A DNA stretch of 64,000 bases from Acidovorax sp. KKS102 (GTDB lineage Bacteria > Pseudomonadota > Gammaproteobacteria > Burkholderiales > Burkholderiaceae_C), in NCBI RefSeq assembly GCF_000302535.1, contig NC_018708.1, positions 2,418,001 to 2,482,000 of the forward strand. Direction: 5' to 3'. Every line of letters starts with the position of its first letter. Positions within the stretch are counted from its first letter, which is position 1. Position numbers and translations under genes: made by a program. Of the stretch, positions 45,503-55,019 are shown piece after piece. The notes beneath the pieces were generated by a model. That model saw nothing but the letters and a program-made list of their open reading frames with translations. It did no database searches and was not told where the DNA came from.

Positions 45503-47374
45503 ATGGCGCTTTTGCAGATTTCCGAACCTGGCCAATCCCCCGACCCGCACCAGCGGCGCATTGCAGTGGGCATTGACCTGGGCACCACCCATTCTTTGGT
45601 CGCAGCGGTGCGCAATGGGGTGTCCGAATGCCTCCCCGATGCCCAGGGCCGGGTGCTGCTGCCCTCGGTGGTGCGCTACCTCGCCAACGGCGGGCGTCAG
45701 ATTGGCTATGACGCCGTGGCGGCGCAAGCCCAGGATGCACGCAACACCATCGCCTCGGCCAAACGCTTCATGGGGCGTGGCCTGAAAGACGTGGCAGAGG
45801 CAGGAAAGTTGCCGTACGACTTTGTGGTCGCAAACGACGCTGGCGCGGGCGGCATGGTCAGTCTCGCTACGGTGGATGGCAACAAGTCACCCGTCGAGAT
45901 CAGCGCCGAGATCCTCGCCACGCTGCGCTACCGGGCCGAAGACACCTTCAACGACGATCTCTACGGCGCGGTGATCACCGTGCCCGCGTACTTTGACGAC
46001 GCCCAGCGCCAGGCTACCAAGGATGCGGCCAAGCTCGCGGGCATCAACCTGCTGCGTCTCATCAACGAGCCCACGGCGGCAGCGATTGCCTATGGCCTGG
46101 ACAACGCCAGCGAGGGCGTCTACGCCGTGTATGACCTGGGTGGGGGTACGTTTGATATTTCCATCCTGCGCCTGACGAAGGGGGTGTTCGAGGTGATCGC
46201 CACGGGCGGCGACTCTGCCCTCGGGGGCGATGACTACGACGCCGCGCTGGCAGAGTGGGTACTGCAACAGGTGGGGCAACAGGCGGTCACGCCTGCCGAC
46301 AAGTCGGCCGTGCGCATGGCGGCGCGCCAATGCAAAGAGGCGCTGACTGCTACTGATTTGGTAGTGTTCAAGGCAGATTTATCTAGCGCTTCCGTGCAGT
46401 TTGACGTCAAACGTTCGGATTTTGATGCCGTGACCGCCGATCTGACTGCCCGCTCCATGGCGGCTGTGCGCCGTGCCCTGCGCGATGCGCATCTGGAGCG
46501 CGACGAGGTGCAGGGCGTGGTCATGGTGGGCGGCTCCACCCGCATGCCGCAGGTGCAACGGGCCGTGGCAGAGTTCTTCGGCAAGGAACCGTTGACCAAT
46601 CTGAACCCGGACGAAGTGGTGGCCTTGGGAGCCGCCATCCAGGCCAACCAGCTGGCAGGTAACAACACCGCAGGTGACCTGCTGCTGCTGGATGTGATTC
46701 CGCTGTCTCTGGGCATCGAGACCATGGGCGGCTTGGTGGAGCGCATCGTCTCGCGCAACGAGACCATTCCCACCGCCAAGGCGCAGGACTTCACCACCTA
46801 CAAGGATGGACAGACTGCTTTGGCCATCCATGTGGTGCAGGGCGAGCGCGATTTGGTGCAGGACTGCCGCAGCCTGGCGCGCTTTGAGTTGCGCGGTATT
46901 CCCCCCATGGCGGCAGGGGCTGCTCGCATCCGTGTGACCTTCACCGTCGATGCCGATGGCCTGCTGAGCGTGGCCGCCAAGGAGCAGGGCAGTGGGGTGG
47001 AGGCGCGCATTGATGTGAAACCGTCGTATGGCCTCACGGACGACGAAATAGCGCGCATGCTGCAGGACGGCTTTGCCACGGCTGCGCAAGACATGAAGGC
47101 CCGTGCCGTGGTCGAGGCCCGTGTGGACGCCGACCGCATGTTGATTGCTACGCAAAGCGCACTGGATGCGGATGGCGACGTGCTCAGCCCCAAGGAGCGG
47201 GCCGCCATCGACGCCCTGATGGTGGCCTTGCGCCACCAGCTGGACAGCGACGATGCAGCGGCTATCGAAGCAGCCACCGAAGCCCTGGCCAAGGGCACCG
47301 AGGCTTTCGCAGCCCAGCGCATGAACCGCGGTATCCAGCAGGCGCTGGCCGGCAAGAACGTCGCGAGCCTGTAA
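45503..47374 (+). CDS. hscA: Fe-S assembly chaperone HscA
   Basis: This 623-residue Hsp70 paralog has the phosphate-1 motif [14 protein letters not shown], the VVTVPAYF-type segment [14 protein letters not shown] (here VITVPAYF), [11 protein letters not shown], and [10 protein letters not shown]. The substrate domain contains the HscA-typical [14 protein letters not shown]. It recognises LPPVK in IscU. Residues near 283 to 297 ([13 protein letters not shown]) are encoded by a family 1 repeat copy. From memory, this variable loop is about four residues longer than in E. coli HscA. Confidence 0.95.
   Translation: MALLQISEPGQSPDPHQRRIAVGIDLGTTHSLVAAVRNGVSECLPDAQGRVLLPSVVRYLANGGRQIGYDAVAAQAQDARNTIASAKRFMGRGLKDVAEAGKLPYDFVVANDAGAGGMVSLATVDGNKSPVEISAEILATLRYRAEDTFNDDLYGAVITVPAYFDDAQRQATKDAAKLAGINLLRLINEPTAAAIAYGLDNASEGVYAVYDLGGGTFDISILRLTKGVFEVIATGGDSALGGDDYDAALAEWVLQQVGQQAVTPADKSAVRMAARQCKEALTATDLVVFKADLSSASVQFDVKRSDFDAVTADLTARSMAAVRRALRDAHLERDEVQGVVMVGGSTRMPQVQRAVAEFFGKEPLTNLNPDEVVALGAAIQANQLAGNNTAGDLLLLDVIPLSLGIETMGGLVERIVSRNETIPTAKAQDFTTYKDGQTALAIHVVQGERDLVQDCRSLARFELRGIPPMAAGAARIRVTFTVDADGLLSVAAKEQGSGVEARIDVKPSYGLTDDEIARMLQDGFATAAQDMKARAVVEARVDADRMLIATQSALDADGDVLSPKERAAIDALMVALRHQLDSDDAAAIEAATEALAKGTEAFAAQRMNRGIQQALAGKNVASL
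46348..46393 (+). repeat. Repeat family 1 copy inside hscA
   Basis: TGCTACTGATTTGGTAG, then TGTTCAAGGCAGATTTAT, then CTAGCGCTTCC. The last block, CTAGCGCTT, and the first, TTGGTAG, match copy E in the same order and spacing. It codes in frame. Confidence 0.6.
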
Positions 47375-47416
47375 TACGAGCCTGCGCATCCCTCTGAACA
47401 AGAAGAAAACCACCCC

Positions 47417-47755
47417 ATGCCCGTCATCAAGATCCTTCCCCATCCCGAATACTGCCCTGCAGGCACTGAAATAACGGCGCCCGCAGGCACCTCGATCTGC
47501 GAAGCCCTGCTGGACAACCACATCAACATCGAGCACGCCTGCGACATGAGCTGCGCGTGCACCACCTGCCACGTCATCGTGCGCCAGGGGTTGAATTCGC
47601 TGAATGCGGCAGAAGAAGAGGAAGAAGACTTGCTGGACCGTGCCTGGGGCCTGGAGCCGCAGTCGCGCCTGTCGTGTCAGGCCATCCTGGCGCAGACCGA
47701 TCTGGTGGTCGAAATTCCGAAGTACACGATCAACCACGCCAAGGAAAACCACTGA
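47417..47755 (+). CDS. fdx: ISC-type [2Fe-2S] ferredoxin
   Basis: This 112-residue adrenodoxin-type ferredoxin has the cluster ligands in CDMSCACTTC (C-x5-C-x2-C) and a distal Cys in SCQAILAQ. It donates electrons for cluster assembly on IscU. The stop and the next start overlap by one base (TGATG). No iscX follows. Confidence 0.95.
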   Translation: MPVIKILPHPEYCPAGTEITAPAGTSICEALLDNHINIEHACDMSCACTTCHVIVRQGLNSLNAAEEEEEDLLDRAWGLEPQSRLSCQAILAQTDLVVEIPKYTINHAKENH

Positions 47756-48468
47756 TGTCCCGGCAAATTGTTCTGGACACGGAGACCACCGGCCTTTCGG
47801 CCGAGGGGGGTGACCGCATCATTGAACTGGGTTGTGTGGAGCTGCTCAACCGCAAGCTGACTGGTAACAATCTGCACCTGTACTTCAACCCGGGCCGCGA
47901 CAGCCACGAGGACGCGCTGAAGGTGCACGGCATCAGCAATGAGTTTCTGAAGGACAAGCCCAAGTTTGCGGATGTGGTGGATGACATCCTGCAGTACCTG
48001 CAGGGCGCCGAGATCATCATCCACAACGCAGCGTTCGACGTGGGCTTCCTCAACAAGGAGCTGGAGCTGGTGGGGCGCCCGGCGTTTGGCACTTATGTGC
48101 AGAGCGTGACCGACACGCTGGCCATGGCCAAGGAGATGTACCCGGGAAAGCGCAATTCGCTGGACGCCCTGTGCGACCGCCTGGGCGTGGACAACTCGGG
48201 CCGGACGCTGCATGGTGCCTTGCTCGACGCCGAGTTGCTGGCCGATGTGTACATCAACCTCACACGCGGGCAGGACGCCCTGTTGATCACCGATGACGGC
48301 CATGACAGTGCCGACGGTGTGAAGGTGGCTGCCATTGATTTGCGTGGCCTTGCGCTGCCCGTGCTGCGGGCGAGCGAGCAGGAGCAGGCGGCGCATGCCG
48401 AGGTGCTCACGCAGATCGACAAGGCCAGCGGTGGCAAAACAATTTGGAGAACTCTCCAATCGGCCTAA
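47755..48468 (+). CDS. dnaQ: DNA polymerase III epsilon subunit (proofreading exonuclease)
   Basis: This 237-residue protein has the DEDDh motifs: Exo I LDTETTGL (Asp/Glu), Exo II HNAAFDVGFLN, and Exo III HGALLDAELLADVY. It starts ATGTCCCGG at 47755, overlapping the ferredoxin stop. The C-terminal extension of about 60 residues binds the alpha subunit. The usual neighbour rnhA is absent; here it appears to ride on the isc transcript. Confidence 0.94.
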   Translation: MSRQIVLDTETTGLSAEGGDRIIELGCVELLNRKLTGNNLHLYFNPGRDSHEDALKVHGISNEFLKDKPKFADVVDDILQYLQGAEIIIHNAAFDVGFLNKELELVGRPAFGTYVQSVTDTLAMAKEMYPGKRNSLDALCDRLGVDNSGRTLHGALLDAELLADVYINLTRGQDALLITDDGHDSADGVKVAAIDLRGLALPVLRASEQEQAAHAEVLTQIDKASGGKTIWRTLQSA

Positions 48469-48479
48469 AAAAGCTGTGC

Positions 48480-48485
48480 CATAAT
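48480..48485 (+). promoter_or_regulatory. Possible -10 of the tRNA-Val operon
   Basis: CATAAT starts 27 bases before the first tRNA base, overlapping the end of dnaQ. No good -35 lies at 16-18 bases. Confidence 0.35.
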
Positions 48486-48506
48486 AGAGGGCTGTCGCAG
48501 CGACAA

Positions 48507-48581
48507 GGGTGATTAGCTCAGCGGTAGAGCACTGCCTTCACACGGCAGGGGTCACATGTTCGATCCATGTATCACCCACCA
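48507..48581 (+). tRNA. tRNA-Val (CAC)
   Basis: This 75-base cloverleaf includes a genomic CCA. Acceptor GGGTGAT pairs with ATCACCC, D-arm GCTC/GAGC, anticodon arm CTGCC-TTCACAC-GGCAG with anticodon CAC, and T-arm ACATG-TTCGATC-CATGT. It reads GUG valine codons. Confidence 0.95.
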
Positions 48582-48631
48582 GTTGCTGCCAGACTTTTCG
48601 CAGCGGTATCTTTCTCCAAGGTGCTTGCGAC

Positions 48632-48706
48632 GGGTGATTAGCTCAGCGGTAGAGCACTGCCTTCACACGGCAGGGGTCACATGTTCGATCCATGTATCAC
48701 CCACCA
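48632..48706 (+). tRNA. tRNA-Val (CAC), second identical copy
   Basis: It is identical over all 75 bases to the copy 125 bases upstream, including the encoded CCA. The 50-base spacer is unrelated to the tRNA and has no promoter I can support, so the pair is likely one transcript. Confidence 0.95.
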
Positions 48707-48711
48707 ATTTG

Positions 48712-48750
48712 AAAATCCCTGCAGGTTCTTGATCTGCAGGGATTTTTTCT
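48712..48750 (+). terminator. Terminator of the tRNA operon
   Basis: AAAATCCCTGCAG pairs with CTGCAGGGATTTT across a 9-base loop and continues into TTCTTTTC. Confidence 0.9.
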
Positions 48751-48862
48751 TTTCCAGTCCGGGAGGCCCTGCAGCCCGCAAAACCGTCGTAGGGATCGGT
48801 GATGGAGCTTTGCGGGGGGCTGGCGCGCTACATTTGTCCCTCGTACCTGCAACGCAGCATCC

Positions 48863-49918
48863 ATGATCACCTTCCACAATCCCTTGCACCAGGGGCATGC
48901 GCCCGTCCACGAATTCTTCCGGGGCGAACGTGTGCCGTGTTTTGAAAAGCCCGCACGGGTGGACTATGTGGAGGAGGCCCTGCGTGCACGCGGCCACTCT
49001 ATGTTGGCTCCTGATGTGGACTGCAGTGCCGTGCTGGAGCAAGTGCACGCACCACGCTACTTGGCCTTTCTGCAAACCGCCTGGCCAGAATGGCTGGCGC
49101 TGGACCCCGCCAACGCTGCAGTACAACCCTTTCCGTCGGTGTGGCCAGTGCGTACGCTGCGCAGCGATGTGGAGCCCAACAACTTCGTGGCGCGCCTCGG
49201 TCTGTATTCGATGGACAACGGCACCCCGATGGCTGCCGGCACCTGGGCCGCAGCCAAGGCGGGGGCGGATGCGGCGGCCAGCGCAGCGGCTCGCGTAGCA
49301 CAAGGCACGCGTGCCGCGTTTTGCTGCACACGGCCGCCAGGACACCATGCGGGCCCGGACTTCATGGGCGGCTATTGCTTTTTGAACAACGCCGCCGTGG
49401 CCGCACAGACCCTACGAAACCAGGGCGCCCAGCGTGTGGCAGTGCTGGATGTGGACTACCACCATGGCAACGGCACGCAGAGCATCTTTTACGACCGCAG
49501 TGATGTGCTGTTTATCAGCATCCACGGCGACCCGCGCACGGAGTACCCCTTTTACCTGGGCCACGCCGATGAGACGGGCGAGGGGGTTGGCGGCGGTTGC
49601 AACCTCAATCTGCCTTTGCCCGCCGGCACCAGCGCGGCGACCTGGTTCGAAGCGTTGGAGAGGGCGTGCGCCCGCATCGCGGAGCACCGCGCCGATGGGC
49701 TGGTGATATCGCTGGGGCTGGATGCCTTCGAGGGCGATCCCATCTCGCGGTTTGCACTGGCTTCGTCAGATTTCACGCGCCTGGGCGAGCGGCTGGCGCG
49801 GCTCGGTCTGCCCACGGTGTTTGTGCTTGAGGGCGGTTATGCGGCGGCCGAGCTGGGCACCAATGCCGTCAACGTGCTCGATGGTTTTGAACAGGCTGAC
49901 CCGTCACTCGCCAGGTGA
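48863..49918 (+). CDS. Histone deacetylase-like / acetylpolyamine amidohydrolase
   Basis: This 351-residue zinc amidohydrolase has HDAC motifs: [18 protein letters not shown] with the tandem catalytic histidines, [12 protein letters not shown] with Asp and His ligands, and [12 protein letters not shown] with the second metal Asp. The class II HDAC-like bacterial branch acts on acetylated polyamines or lysines. The ribosome binding site before the ATG at 48863 is weak. Its last bases abut the next gene, suggesting co-transcription. Confidence 0.9.
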   Translation: MITFHNPLHQGHAPVHEFFRGERVPCFEKPARVDYVEEALRARGHSMLAPDVDCSAVLEQVHAPRYLAFLQTAWPEWLALDPANAAVQPFPSVWPVRTLRSDVEPNNFVARLGLYSMDNGTPMAAGTWAAAKAGADAAASAAARVAQGTRAAFCCTRPPGHHAGPDFMGGYCFLNNAAVAAQTLRNQGAQRVAVLDVDYHHGNGTQSIFYDRSDVLFISIHGDPRTEYPFYLGHADETGEGVGGGCNLNLPLPAGTSAATWFEALERACARIAEHRADGLVISLGLDAFEGDPISRFALASSDFTRLGERLARLGLPTVFVLEGGYAAAELGTNAVNVLDGFEQADPSLAR

Positions 49919-49935
49919 GGCATGGAGACACACGG

Positions 49936-51033
49936 ATGATCGATATGGTGGATTGTGTGGTGGTGGGCGCGGGTGTGGTGGGGCTGGCAGTGGCCCGCGC
50001 GCTGGCGCTGCAGGGTAGGGAGGTGATGGTGCTGGAAGCGGCAGACGCCATCGGCACCGGCACCAGTTCGCGCAATAGTGAAGTGATTCACGCGGGGCTG
50101 TACTACCCCGCAGGGTCGCTCAAGGCCCGCCTGTGCGTGCGGGGCAAGGAATTGCTCTATGCCTACTGCGCGGAGCGCGGCGTGCCCCACCGCCGTTGCG
50201 GCAAGTTGTTGGTGGCTACCTCTGCCGCGCAGTTGGACAGCCTGGAAGGCATCCAGGCGCGCGCCCGTGCCAACGGAGTGCTCGATCTCCAACGCCTGAG
50301 CCGTGAAGAAGCCCTGGAGATGGAGCCCGCGCTGGCCTGCGTCGGTGCCTTGCACTCGCCCAGCACCGGCATCGTCGATAGCCATGCGCTCATGCTGGCG
50401 CTGCAGGGCGATCTGGAGCATGCGGGTGGTGTTGTGGCGCTGAATTCGCCACTAGCGCTAGCATCTATTGGCTCTGATGCTATTGATTTGGAAGCAGTGG
50501 ATGGCACGCGCCTGCGCGCTCGCACCGTGGTCAACGCCGCTGGGCTGCATGCCCCCGCGCTGGCTGCGCGATTTGGCGGTCTGGCCCCGCAGCATGTGCC
50601 CACGGCGTTTTACGCCAAGGGCAACTACTTCACGTTGACGGGCAAGGCGCCTTTCAGCCGGCTGATTTACCCGGTGCCCGAGGCGGCTGGGTTGGGTGTG
50701 CACCTCACGCTGGACCTGGGCGGACAAGCCAAGTTTGGCCCGGACGTGCAGTGGGTGGATTCGCCTGACGATCTGCAGGTGGACCCCGCGCGCGGCGATG
50801 CCTTTTATGCCGAAGTGCGCAAATACTGGCCTGGTTTGCAGGATGGCGCTCTGGCCCCTGGCTATGCAGGCATGCGCCCCAAGATTCACGGGCCGGATGC
50901 ACCGGCGGCAGATTTTGTCATTCAAGGGCCCACCGTGCATGGGGTGGCGGGGCTGGTCAACCTGTTTGGTATCGAGTCGCCCGGCTTGACAAGTGCCCTC
51001 GCCATTGCGGAGCATGTGGCTGCGCTGGTTTGA
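49936..51033 (+). CDS. FAD-dependent oxidoreductase, L-2-hydroxyglutarate oxidase-like
   Basis: This 365-residue flavoprotein has the FAD motif [20 protein letters not shown] and [23 protein letters not shown], the segment typical of the LhgO/L2HGDH branch. A closing [20 protein letters not shown] matches its substrate-side end. It likely oxidises L-2-hydroxyglutarate or a related 2-hydroxyacid. A GTG at 49915 overlapping the previous stop is an alternative start; I prefer ATG 49936 after GGAG. Residues about 172-187 ([15 protein letters not shown]) come from a repeat copy. Confidence 0.85.
   Translation: MIDMVDCVVVGAGVVGLAVARALALQGREVMVLEAADAIGTGTSSRNSEVIHAGLYYPAGSLKARLCVRGKELLYAYCAERGVPHRRCGKLLVATSAAQLDSLEGIQARARANGVLDLQRLSREEALEMEPALACVGALHSPSTGIVDSHALMLALQGDLEHAGGVVALNSPLALASIGSDAIDLEAVDGTRLRARTVVNAAGLHAPALAARFGGLAPQHVPTAFYAKGNYFTLTGKAPFSRLIYPVPEAAGLGVHLTLDLGGQAKFGPDVQWVDSPDDLQVDPARGDAFYAEVRKYWPGLQDGALAPGYAGMRPKIHGPDAPAADFVIQGPTVHGVAGLVNLFGIESPGLTSALAIAEHVAALV
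50451..50495 (-). repeat. Repeat family 1 copy inside the FAD oxidoreductase gene
   Basis: On the coding strand ACTAGCGCTAGCATCTATTG, then GCTCTGATGCTATTGATTTG, then GAAGC. It is the reverse orientation of the copies in ygiQ and hscA, yet its GCTATTGATTTG block is read in the same frame (A-I-D-L). Confidence 0.6.
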
Positions 51034-51178
51034 TCTGCGGCAAGCCATTTGCAATCAGTAACCTCTTGCGTCCCCGTCCTACGAGGGGTTTCTGCGCGGA
51101 TGGCTAAGATGAACTTCAGTCCTCCACGTTGGCGTGCGGGATTTCCCATCACTTTTGGCACTACACAGAAAGGCTTGT

Positions 51179-51481
51179 ATGACTGCTTCTGACACCACGA
51201 CCACCCAGGGCGAACTGGAAAAGCTGGTTTCCGATCTGCGGGGGCTGTTGGCCAACAAGGATCTGGACGCAGTGCCCGAAATCAAGCTGCTGCGCCAGCG
51301 TCTGGACGATGGCATGCACAACGTGCGTGAGTCTGCCGTTCGCGCCGCCCAGGATGCGGCACGTCAGGCCAAGGAAGCTGCACTGGCAGCTGACCGCTAT
51401 GCCCATGACGAACCCTGGCGTGTGGCAGGTGCCGCGTTGGCTGTGGGCGCGTTGGTCGGTTTCCTGCTGGCGCGCCGTTGA
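51179..51481 (+). CDS. DUF883 (ElaB/YgaM/YqjD-like) membrane-tethered protein
   Basis: This 100-residue protein has a long amphipathic coiled-coil region and a C-terminal single transmembrane segment, GAALAVGALVGFLLARR. YqjD-type proteins of E. coli bind stationary-phase ribosomes and tether them to the inner membrane. GAAAGG (51168-51173) sets the start at 51179. It leads a three-gene operon matching yqjD-yqjE-yqjK. Confidence 0.88.
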   Translation: MTASDTTTTQGELEKLVSDLRGLLANKDLDAVPEIKLLRQRLDDGMHNVRESAVRAAQDAARQAKEAALAADRYAHDEPWRVAGAALAVGALVGFLLARR

Positions 51482-51533
51482 TTGCCGCTGATCCCTCATC
51501 CGATATGACGGCTCAGCACAAAGGCGACAAGAC

Positions 51534-51929
51534 ATGAATTGGCTCTCGCTGCTGGGGCTGGAGGGCTTGGCGGCCCGCTGGCGTGCCAACCTTATCGAGG
51601 GGGCCATCGCCGCCGAAGACCGCATGGACCTGGCCCGCCTCGAATGGGCGGACCTTAAACAACGCCTTCAGCAATTGCTGGTGCTCACCATCCTGGTGGC
51701 CGGGCTCACGGTGGTGGCGCTCATCATGGTGTCGCTGGCCGTGCTGGTGCACTTTTGGGATTCGCCACAGCGCACGCTGGTGGCATGGCTGGTGGCTGGC
51801 GTGTGGGCTGCTGGCTGGGCGGCTGCCACGGTCTCGTTGGTGTCTGTGGCCCAACGTGCGGGCAGTGGTTTCGCACTGACGCGGCGAGAGCTCGCGCAGG
51901 ATTGGCGTGACATCAAGGAGCGCTTGTGA
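51534..51929 (+). CDS. YqjE-like phage-holin-family membrane protein
   Basis: This 131-residue protein has a helical N-terminus (RMDLARLEWADLKQRLQQLL) and two hydrophobic segments, LTILVAGLTVVALIMVSLAV and VAWLVAGVWAAGWAAATVSL. It matches the YqjE/holin_6-type family and sits in the conserved order after a YqjD-like gene. The role is unknown. Its stop overlaps the next start (GTGA). Confidence 0.82.
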   Translation: MNWLSLLGLEGLAARWRANLIEGAIAAEDRMDLARLEWADLKQRLQQLLVLTILVAGLTVVALIMVSLAVLVHFWDSPQRTLVAWLVAGVWAAGWAAATVSLVSVAQRAGSGFALTRRELAQDWRDIKERL

Positions 51930-52270
51930 GTACCCCACATTCCACCACCACACCACGGAGTGCGCCTGTGGCGCGGACTACACCCACCGTGGAGCAGCAG
52001 CGTGTGCTCGACCGTATCGAACTACAGCGTGAGCGGCTGCGTGCCCGCCGCGTAGCCCGGGCCCAGGCCCACGCCCACGCACTCGCGGAGCAAGCTGGGG
52101 GCCCCTCGGGCGGTGCGGACGCCTCACTGGCTCTGCGCGCCGCCGGGTTTGCGCGGGAGCATCCGCTGGCGGTGGCCGCCATGGCGGGCGTTGCACTGGT
52201 TGCTGGCCCGCGCAGACTGATTCGGTGGGCGGGTATTGTGCTGCCTATGGTGATGCGCCTGCGCCGCTGA
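51926..52270 (+). CDS. YqjK-like hypothetical protein
   Basis: This 114-residue protein has a GTG start that overlaps the YqjE stop by four bases. It has an Arg-rich coiled coil, QQRVLDRIELQRERLRARRV, and one hydrophobic segment near the end, HPLAVAAMAGVALVAGPRRL. I assign YqjK only by position and general form; the sequence itself is not diagnostic. A terminator follows. Confidence 0.7.
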   Translation: MSTPHSTTTPRSAPVARTTPTVEQQRVLDRIELQRERLRARRVARAQAHAHALAEQAGGPSGGADASLALRAAGFAREHPLAVAAMAGVALVAGPRRLIRWAGIVLPMVMRLRR

Positions 52271-52321
52271 ACATGGCTGCGGGGCAGGCCAGTAACCTGC
52301 GGCTTGCCCGTTAGAAAAAGC

Positions 52322-52357
52322 AAAACGGAGCCCTGTCACCAGCGGCTCCGTTTTTTC
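52322..52357 (+). terminator. Terminator after the yqjDEK-like operon
   Basis: AAAACGGAGCC pairs with GGCTCCGTTTT around about 11 bases and is followed by T2. It separates convergent transcripts and could serve both strands. Confidence 0.85.
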
Positions 52358-52386
52358 ATCAGGCGGGCTTCGCGCAGCCCTGCAGG

Positions 52387-53442
52387 TCAGCGCAACGCCT
52401 TGATGGCTTTGGCGGCTTTTGCGACGAGCGCCGGGCCTTCGTAGATCAGGCCTGTGTAGATCTGCACGACATCCGCACCTGCGCGAATCTTGCTCACGGC
52501 GTCGTCGGCGCTCAGGATGCCGCCCACGCCAATGATGGGGAAGCCGCTGCCCAATGCGGCGCGCAGTTGCCGGATGACCTGGTTGCTGGCTTCCAGCACC
52601 GGAGCACCGCTCAGCCCTCCCGTCTCTTCCGCATGGCGCATGCCCTGCACTGCGGTGCGGCTGATGGTGGTGTTGGTGGCGATCACGCCGTCCATGCCGT
52701 GGCGCTGCAGCGTCGCAGCGATGACGGCCACTTGGGCTTCGTCCAAGTCGGGGGCAATCTTCACAAAGACTGGAACGCGCCGCTGGTGCTGGGTGGCCAG
52801 GGCCTCACGCCGCTCGGCGATGGCGCCCAGCAGGGCATCCAGAGCGGCGTCGCTTTGCAGCGCACGCAGGTTCTGGGTGTTGGGCGAGCTGATGTTGACC
52901 GTGACGTAGTCGGCATGGGGGTACACACCCTCCAGGCAGATCAGGTAGTCACTGGTCGCGTTCTCGATGGGCGTGGTGGCGTTCTTGCCGATGTTCAGGC
53001 CCAGCAGCATGGGGTGCCGTTGGCGGATCTGCTTGCGAAACTGCGCCTGCTGCACATTGCGCAAGAAGGCTTCGAGGCCTTCGTTGTTGAAGCCCAGGCG
53101 GTTGATGAGGGCGCGGGCCTCGGGCAGACGGAACATGCGTGGCTTGGGGTTGCCCGGCTGCGCTTTGGGGGTCACCGTGCCCACTTCTACAAAGCCGAAA
53201 CCCATGGCGCCCAGCGCGTCGATGCAGCGTGCATTCTTGTCCAGACCCGCCGCCATGCCCACGCGGTTGGGAAATTGCAGTCCCGCCAGGGTGATGGGGT
53301 CGTTCACCGTTTCGTTGCACCAGGCCCACTGCAGCGGCGTGCGCTGCCCGCGCGCGAGCATGTCCATGGTGAGTTCGTGTGCGGCCTCGGCATCCATGCC
53401 GAAGAGAAAGGGGCGGGTGATGGCGTAGGGGATGAGGGACAT
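52387..53442 (-). CDS. pyrD: Quinone-dependent dihydroorotate dehydrogenase
   Basis: This 351-residue class 2 DHODH begins [20 protein letters not shown], the N-terminal membrane-associating helices of PyrD. It has the FMN site [15 protein letters not shown], catalytic-serine region [11 protein letters not shown], and [16 protein letters not shown]. It oxidises dihydroorotate with quinone for pyrimidine synthesis. Start at 53442. It is divergent from rpiA with 36 bases between the start codons. Confidence 0.95.
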   Translation of the reverse strand: MSLIPYAITRPFLFGMDAEAAHELTMDMLARGQRTPLQWAWCNETVNDPITLAGLQFPNRVGMAAGLDKNARCIDALGAMGFGFVEVGTVTPKAQPGNPKPRMFRLPEARALINRLGFNNEGLEAFLRNVQQAQFRKQIRQRHPMLLGLNIGKNATTPIENATSDYLICLEGVYPHADYVTVNISSPNTQNLRALQSDAALDALLGAIAERREALATQHQRRVPVFVKIAPDLDEAQVAVIAATLQRHGMDGVIATNTTISRTAVQGMRHAEETGGLSGAPVLEASNQVIRQLRAALGSGFPIIGVGGILSADDAVSKIRAGADVVQIYTGLIYEGPALVAKAAKAIKALR

Positions 53443-53447
53443 GGAGG

Positions 53448-53453
53448 GATAAT
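53448..53453 (+). promoter_or_regulatory. Possible -10 for rpiA
   Basis: GATAAT lies 25 bases before the rpiA ATG in the 36-base divergent gap, so a -35 would fall inside the pyrD coding region. Tentative. Confidence 0.35.
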
Positions 53454-53478
53454 TCAGGATTACCCCCGATTTTCTCCC

Positions 53479-54168
53479 ATGACGACCACCACTCCCCTGA
53501 CCCAAGACGAACTCAAGACCCTGGTAGGCCAAGCCGCGCTGCAATATGTGGTGCCTGGCGAGATTGTGGGGGTGGGCACCGGCTCCACCGTGAACAAGTT
53601 CATTGATGCCCTGGCGGGCATGAAGGACCAGATCAAGGGCGCGGTGTCCAGCTCGGTCGCCAGCACGGAGCGCCTGAAGGCACTGGGCATTGCCGTGTTC
53701 GATGCCAACGAAGTGTCTTCACTGTCCGTCTATATCGACGGCGCCGACGAAATCGACGGCCAGGGCCACATGGTCAAGGGCGGCGGTGCTGCATTGACCC
53801 GCGAGAAGATCGTGGCAGCTCTGGCCGAACGCTTTGTATGTATCGCAGACGAATCCAAGTTGGTGAAGGCCCTGGGCCAGTTTCCGTTGCCAGTGGAAGT
53901 GATCCCGATGGCTGCCAACCACATTGCGCGCCGTTTTGCTGTCATGGGTGGACAGGCCAGCCTGCGCCTCAAGGATGGACAGCCGCTGGTGACCGACAAC
54001 GGCCAGCACATTCTGGACGTGAAGGGCCTGTCCATCACCGATCCGCTGGCGTTCGAATCCGAGATCAACCAATGGCCTGGCGTGGTGACCGTGGGGGTGT
54101 TTGCCCACCAGAAGGCGTCCGTGTGCCTGCTGGGCACTGCGCAGGGGGTGCAGACGATCACCTATTGA
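53479..54168 (+). CDS. rpiA: Ribose-5-phosphate isomerase A
   Basis: This 229-residue protein has the phosphate loop [25 protein letters not shown] with catalytic Asp and Glu, and [13 protein letters not shown]. It interconverts ribose 5-phosphate and ribulose 5-phosphate in the pentose phosphate pathway. Start chosen at [13 protein letters not shown]. It is followed by a clean terminator. Confidence 0.95.
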   Translation: MTTTTPLTQDELKTLVGQAALQYVVPGEIVGVGTGSTVNKFIDALAGMKDQIKGAVSSSVASTERLKALGIAVFDANEVSSLSVYIDGADEIDGQGHMVKGGGAALTREKIVAALAERFVCIADESKLVKALGQFPLPVEVIPMAANHIARRFAVMGGQASLRLKDGQPLVTDNGQHILDVKGLSITDPLAFESEINQWPGVVTVGVFAHQKASVCLLGTAQGVQTITY

Positions 54169-54227
54169 CGATTAGGGCGGTGGCTTGAGCACTCCCAAGC
54201 CCACTGTCTTTTGATGCAAAGTCAATG

Positions 54228-54256
54228 CAAAAGGGGCCTGTCAAGGCCCCTTTTTG
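54228..54256 (+). terminator. Terminator after rpiA
   Basis: AAAAGGGGCC and GGCCCCTTTTT form a 10-base stem with a six-base loop. Confidence 0.9.
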
Positions 54257-54303
54257 CTGGGTGAACAAATGGTCTCACGGCAGGTAGCGGTCACATGGCA
54301 CTG

Positions 54304-54951
54304 TCAGAACCGGATGCCTGCTGGATTGCTCGGTGTGGGACCATCATTCGCCGGTGGTGGTGGCGTGGGCCGCGCAGGAGCTTTTGGAGCGGCCGCTGGT
54401 GCCGCTTCTACCGGCTTAGCCGCGACCAGTGGTGCGGGCGCTGGCTGGCGATAGTTGCTGGGCAACTGAGATTGTTTGGGGTAGCCCGCCGCGTCGAGGT
54501 ATTGGATCCACTCGGCGTCAGAAAAACCCACCAACTGTTGACCCCCGATGGTGCCAAAGGGCAGGCTGGAATTGCCGCTCAAGCGCTGTAGTGCCGCGAT
54601 GTCTTCATTGCTGACCACAGTGCGTTCGGTGTAAGGCACACCGCGTGACGTGAGCAGGTTGCGCAAGCTGCCGCAGGGCGCGCAGTCGCTGCCGGTGTAG
54701 ATGGTCACCGGGTACCGGTTGGCAATCTGCCGCAGTTCGTAGGGCAACGCTCCGTTGCCAGCCGCAGGGCTTGCCGGGGCGCCACTGCTGCGCGCTGGCT
54801 GGGCAGTAGCCTCGGCGGGGGGGCGGTCCGAAAAGGTCACCTTGCCATCCGGACCGACAATGCGATAGACCGCCTGCGCCTGAGCACCTACAGATGCCAA
54901 GGCCAACAACAAGGAGGCAGCTGCAGCAGGAGCGAACTTAAGACGGGGCAT
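54304..54951 (-). CDS. Secreted DUF4124-glutaredoxin-like protein
   Basis: This 215-residue protein has a signal peptide (to about residue 26, GAQAQA), a DUF4124 segment (VYRIVGPDGKVTFSDRPP), and a glutaredoxin-like domain with the redox pair CAPC in GSDCAPCGSLRNLL, and LPFGTIGGQQLVGF before the C-terminal helix. A Pro/Ala-rich tail follows. It should be a periplasmic thiol-disulfide protein. Start at 54951. Such fusions are common in Burkholderiales; the partner is unknown. Confidence 0.85.
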   Translation of the reverse strand: MPRLKFAPAAAASLLLALASVGAQAQAVYRIVGPDGKVTFSDRPPAEATAQPARSSGAPASPAAGNGALPYELRQIANRYPVTIYTGSDCAPCGSLRNLLTSRGVPYTERTVVSNEDIAALQRLSGNSSLPFGTIGGQQLVGFSDAEWIQYLDAAGYPKQSQLPSNYRQPAPAPLVAAKPVEAAPAAAPKAPARPTPPPPANDGPTPSNPAGIRF

Positions 54952-55019
54952 GTGGGTTCTCCTCATTCGTGTGGGCTGTGTTTGTTGTGGGGCAGTCTGC
55001 GGTTTGTTCGGTCTAAGCC

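Noticed and set aside
48507..48706. An integrated element using the tRNA-Val pair as an attachment site.
   Set aside because: The direct repeat is two complete functional tRNA genes with one terminator. No integrase or partial tRNA copy is present.
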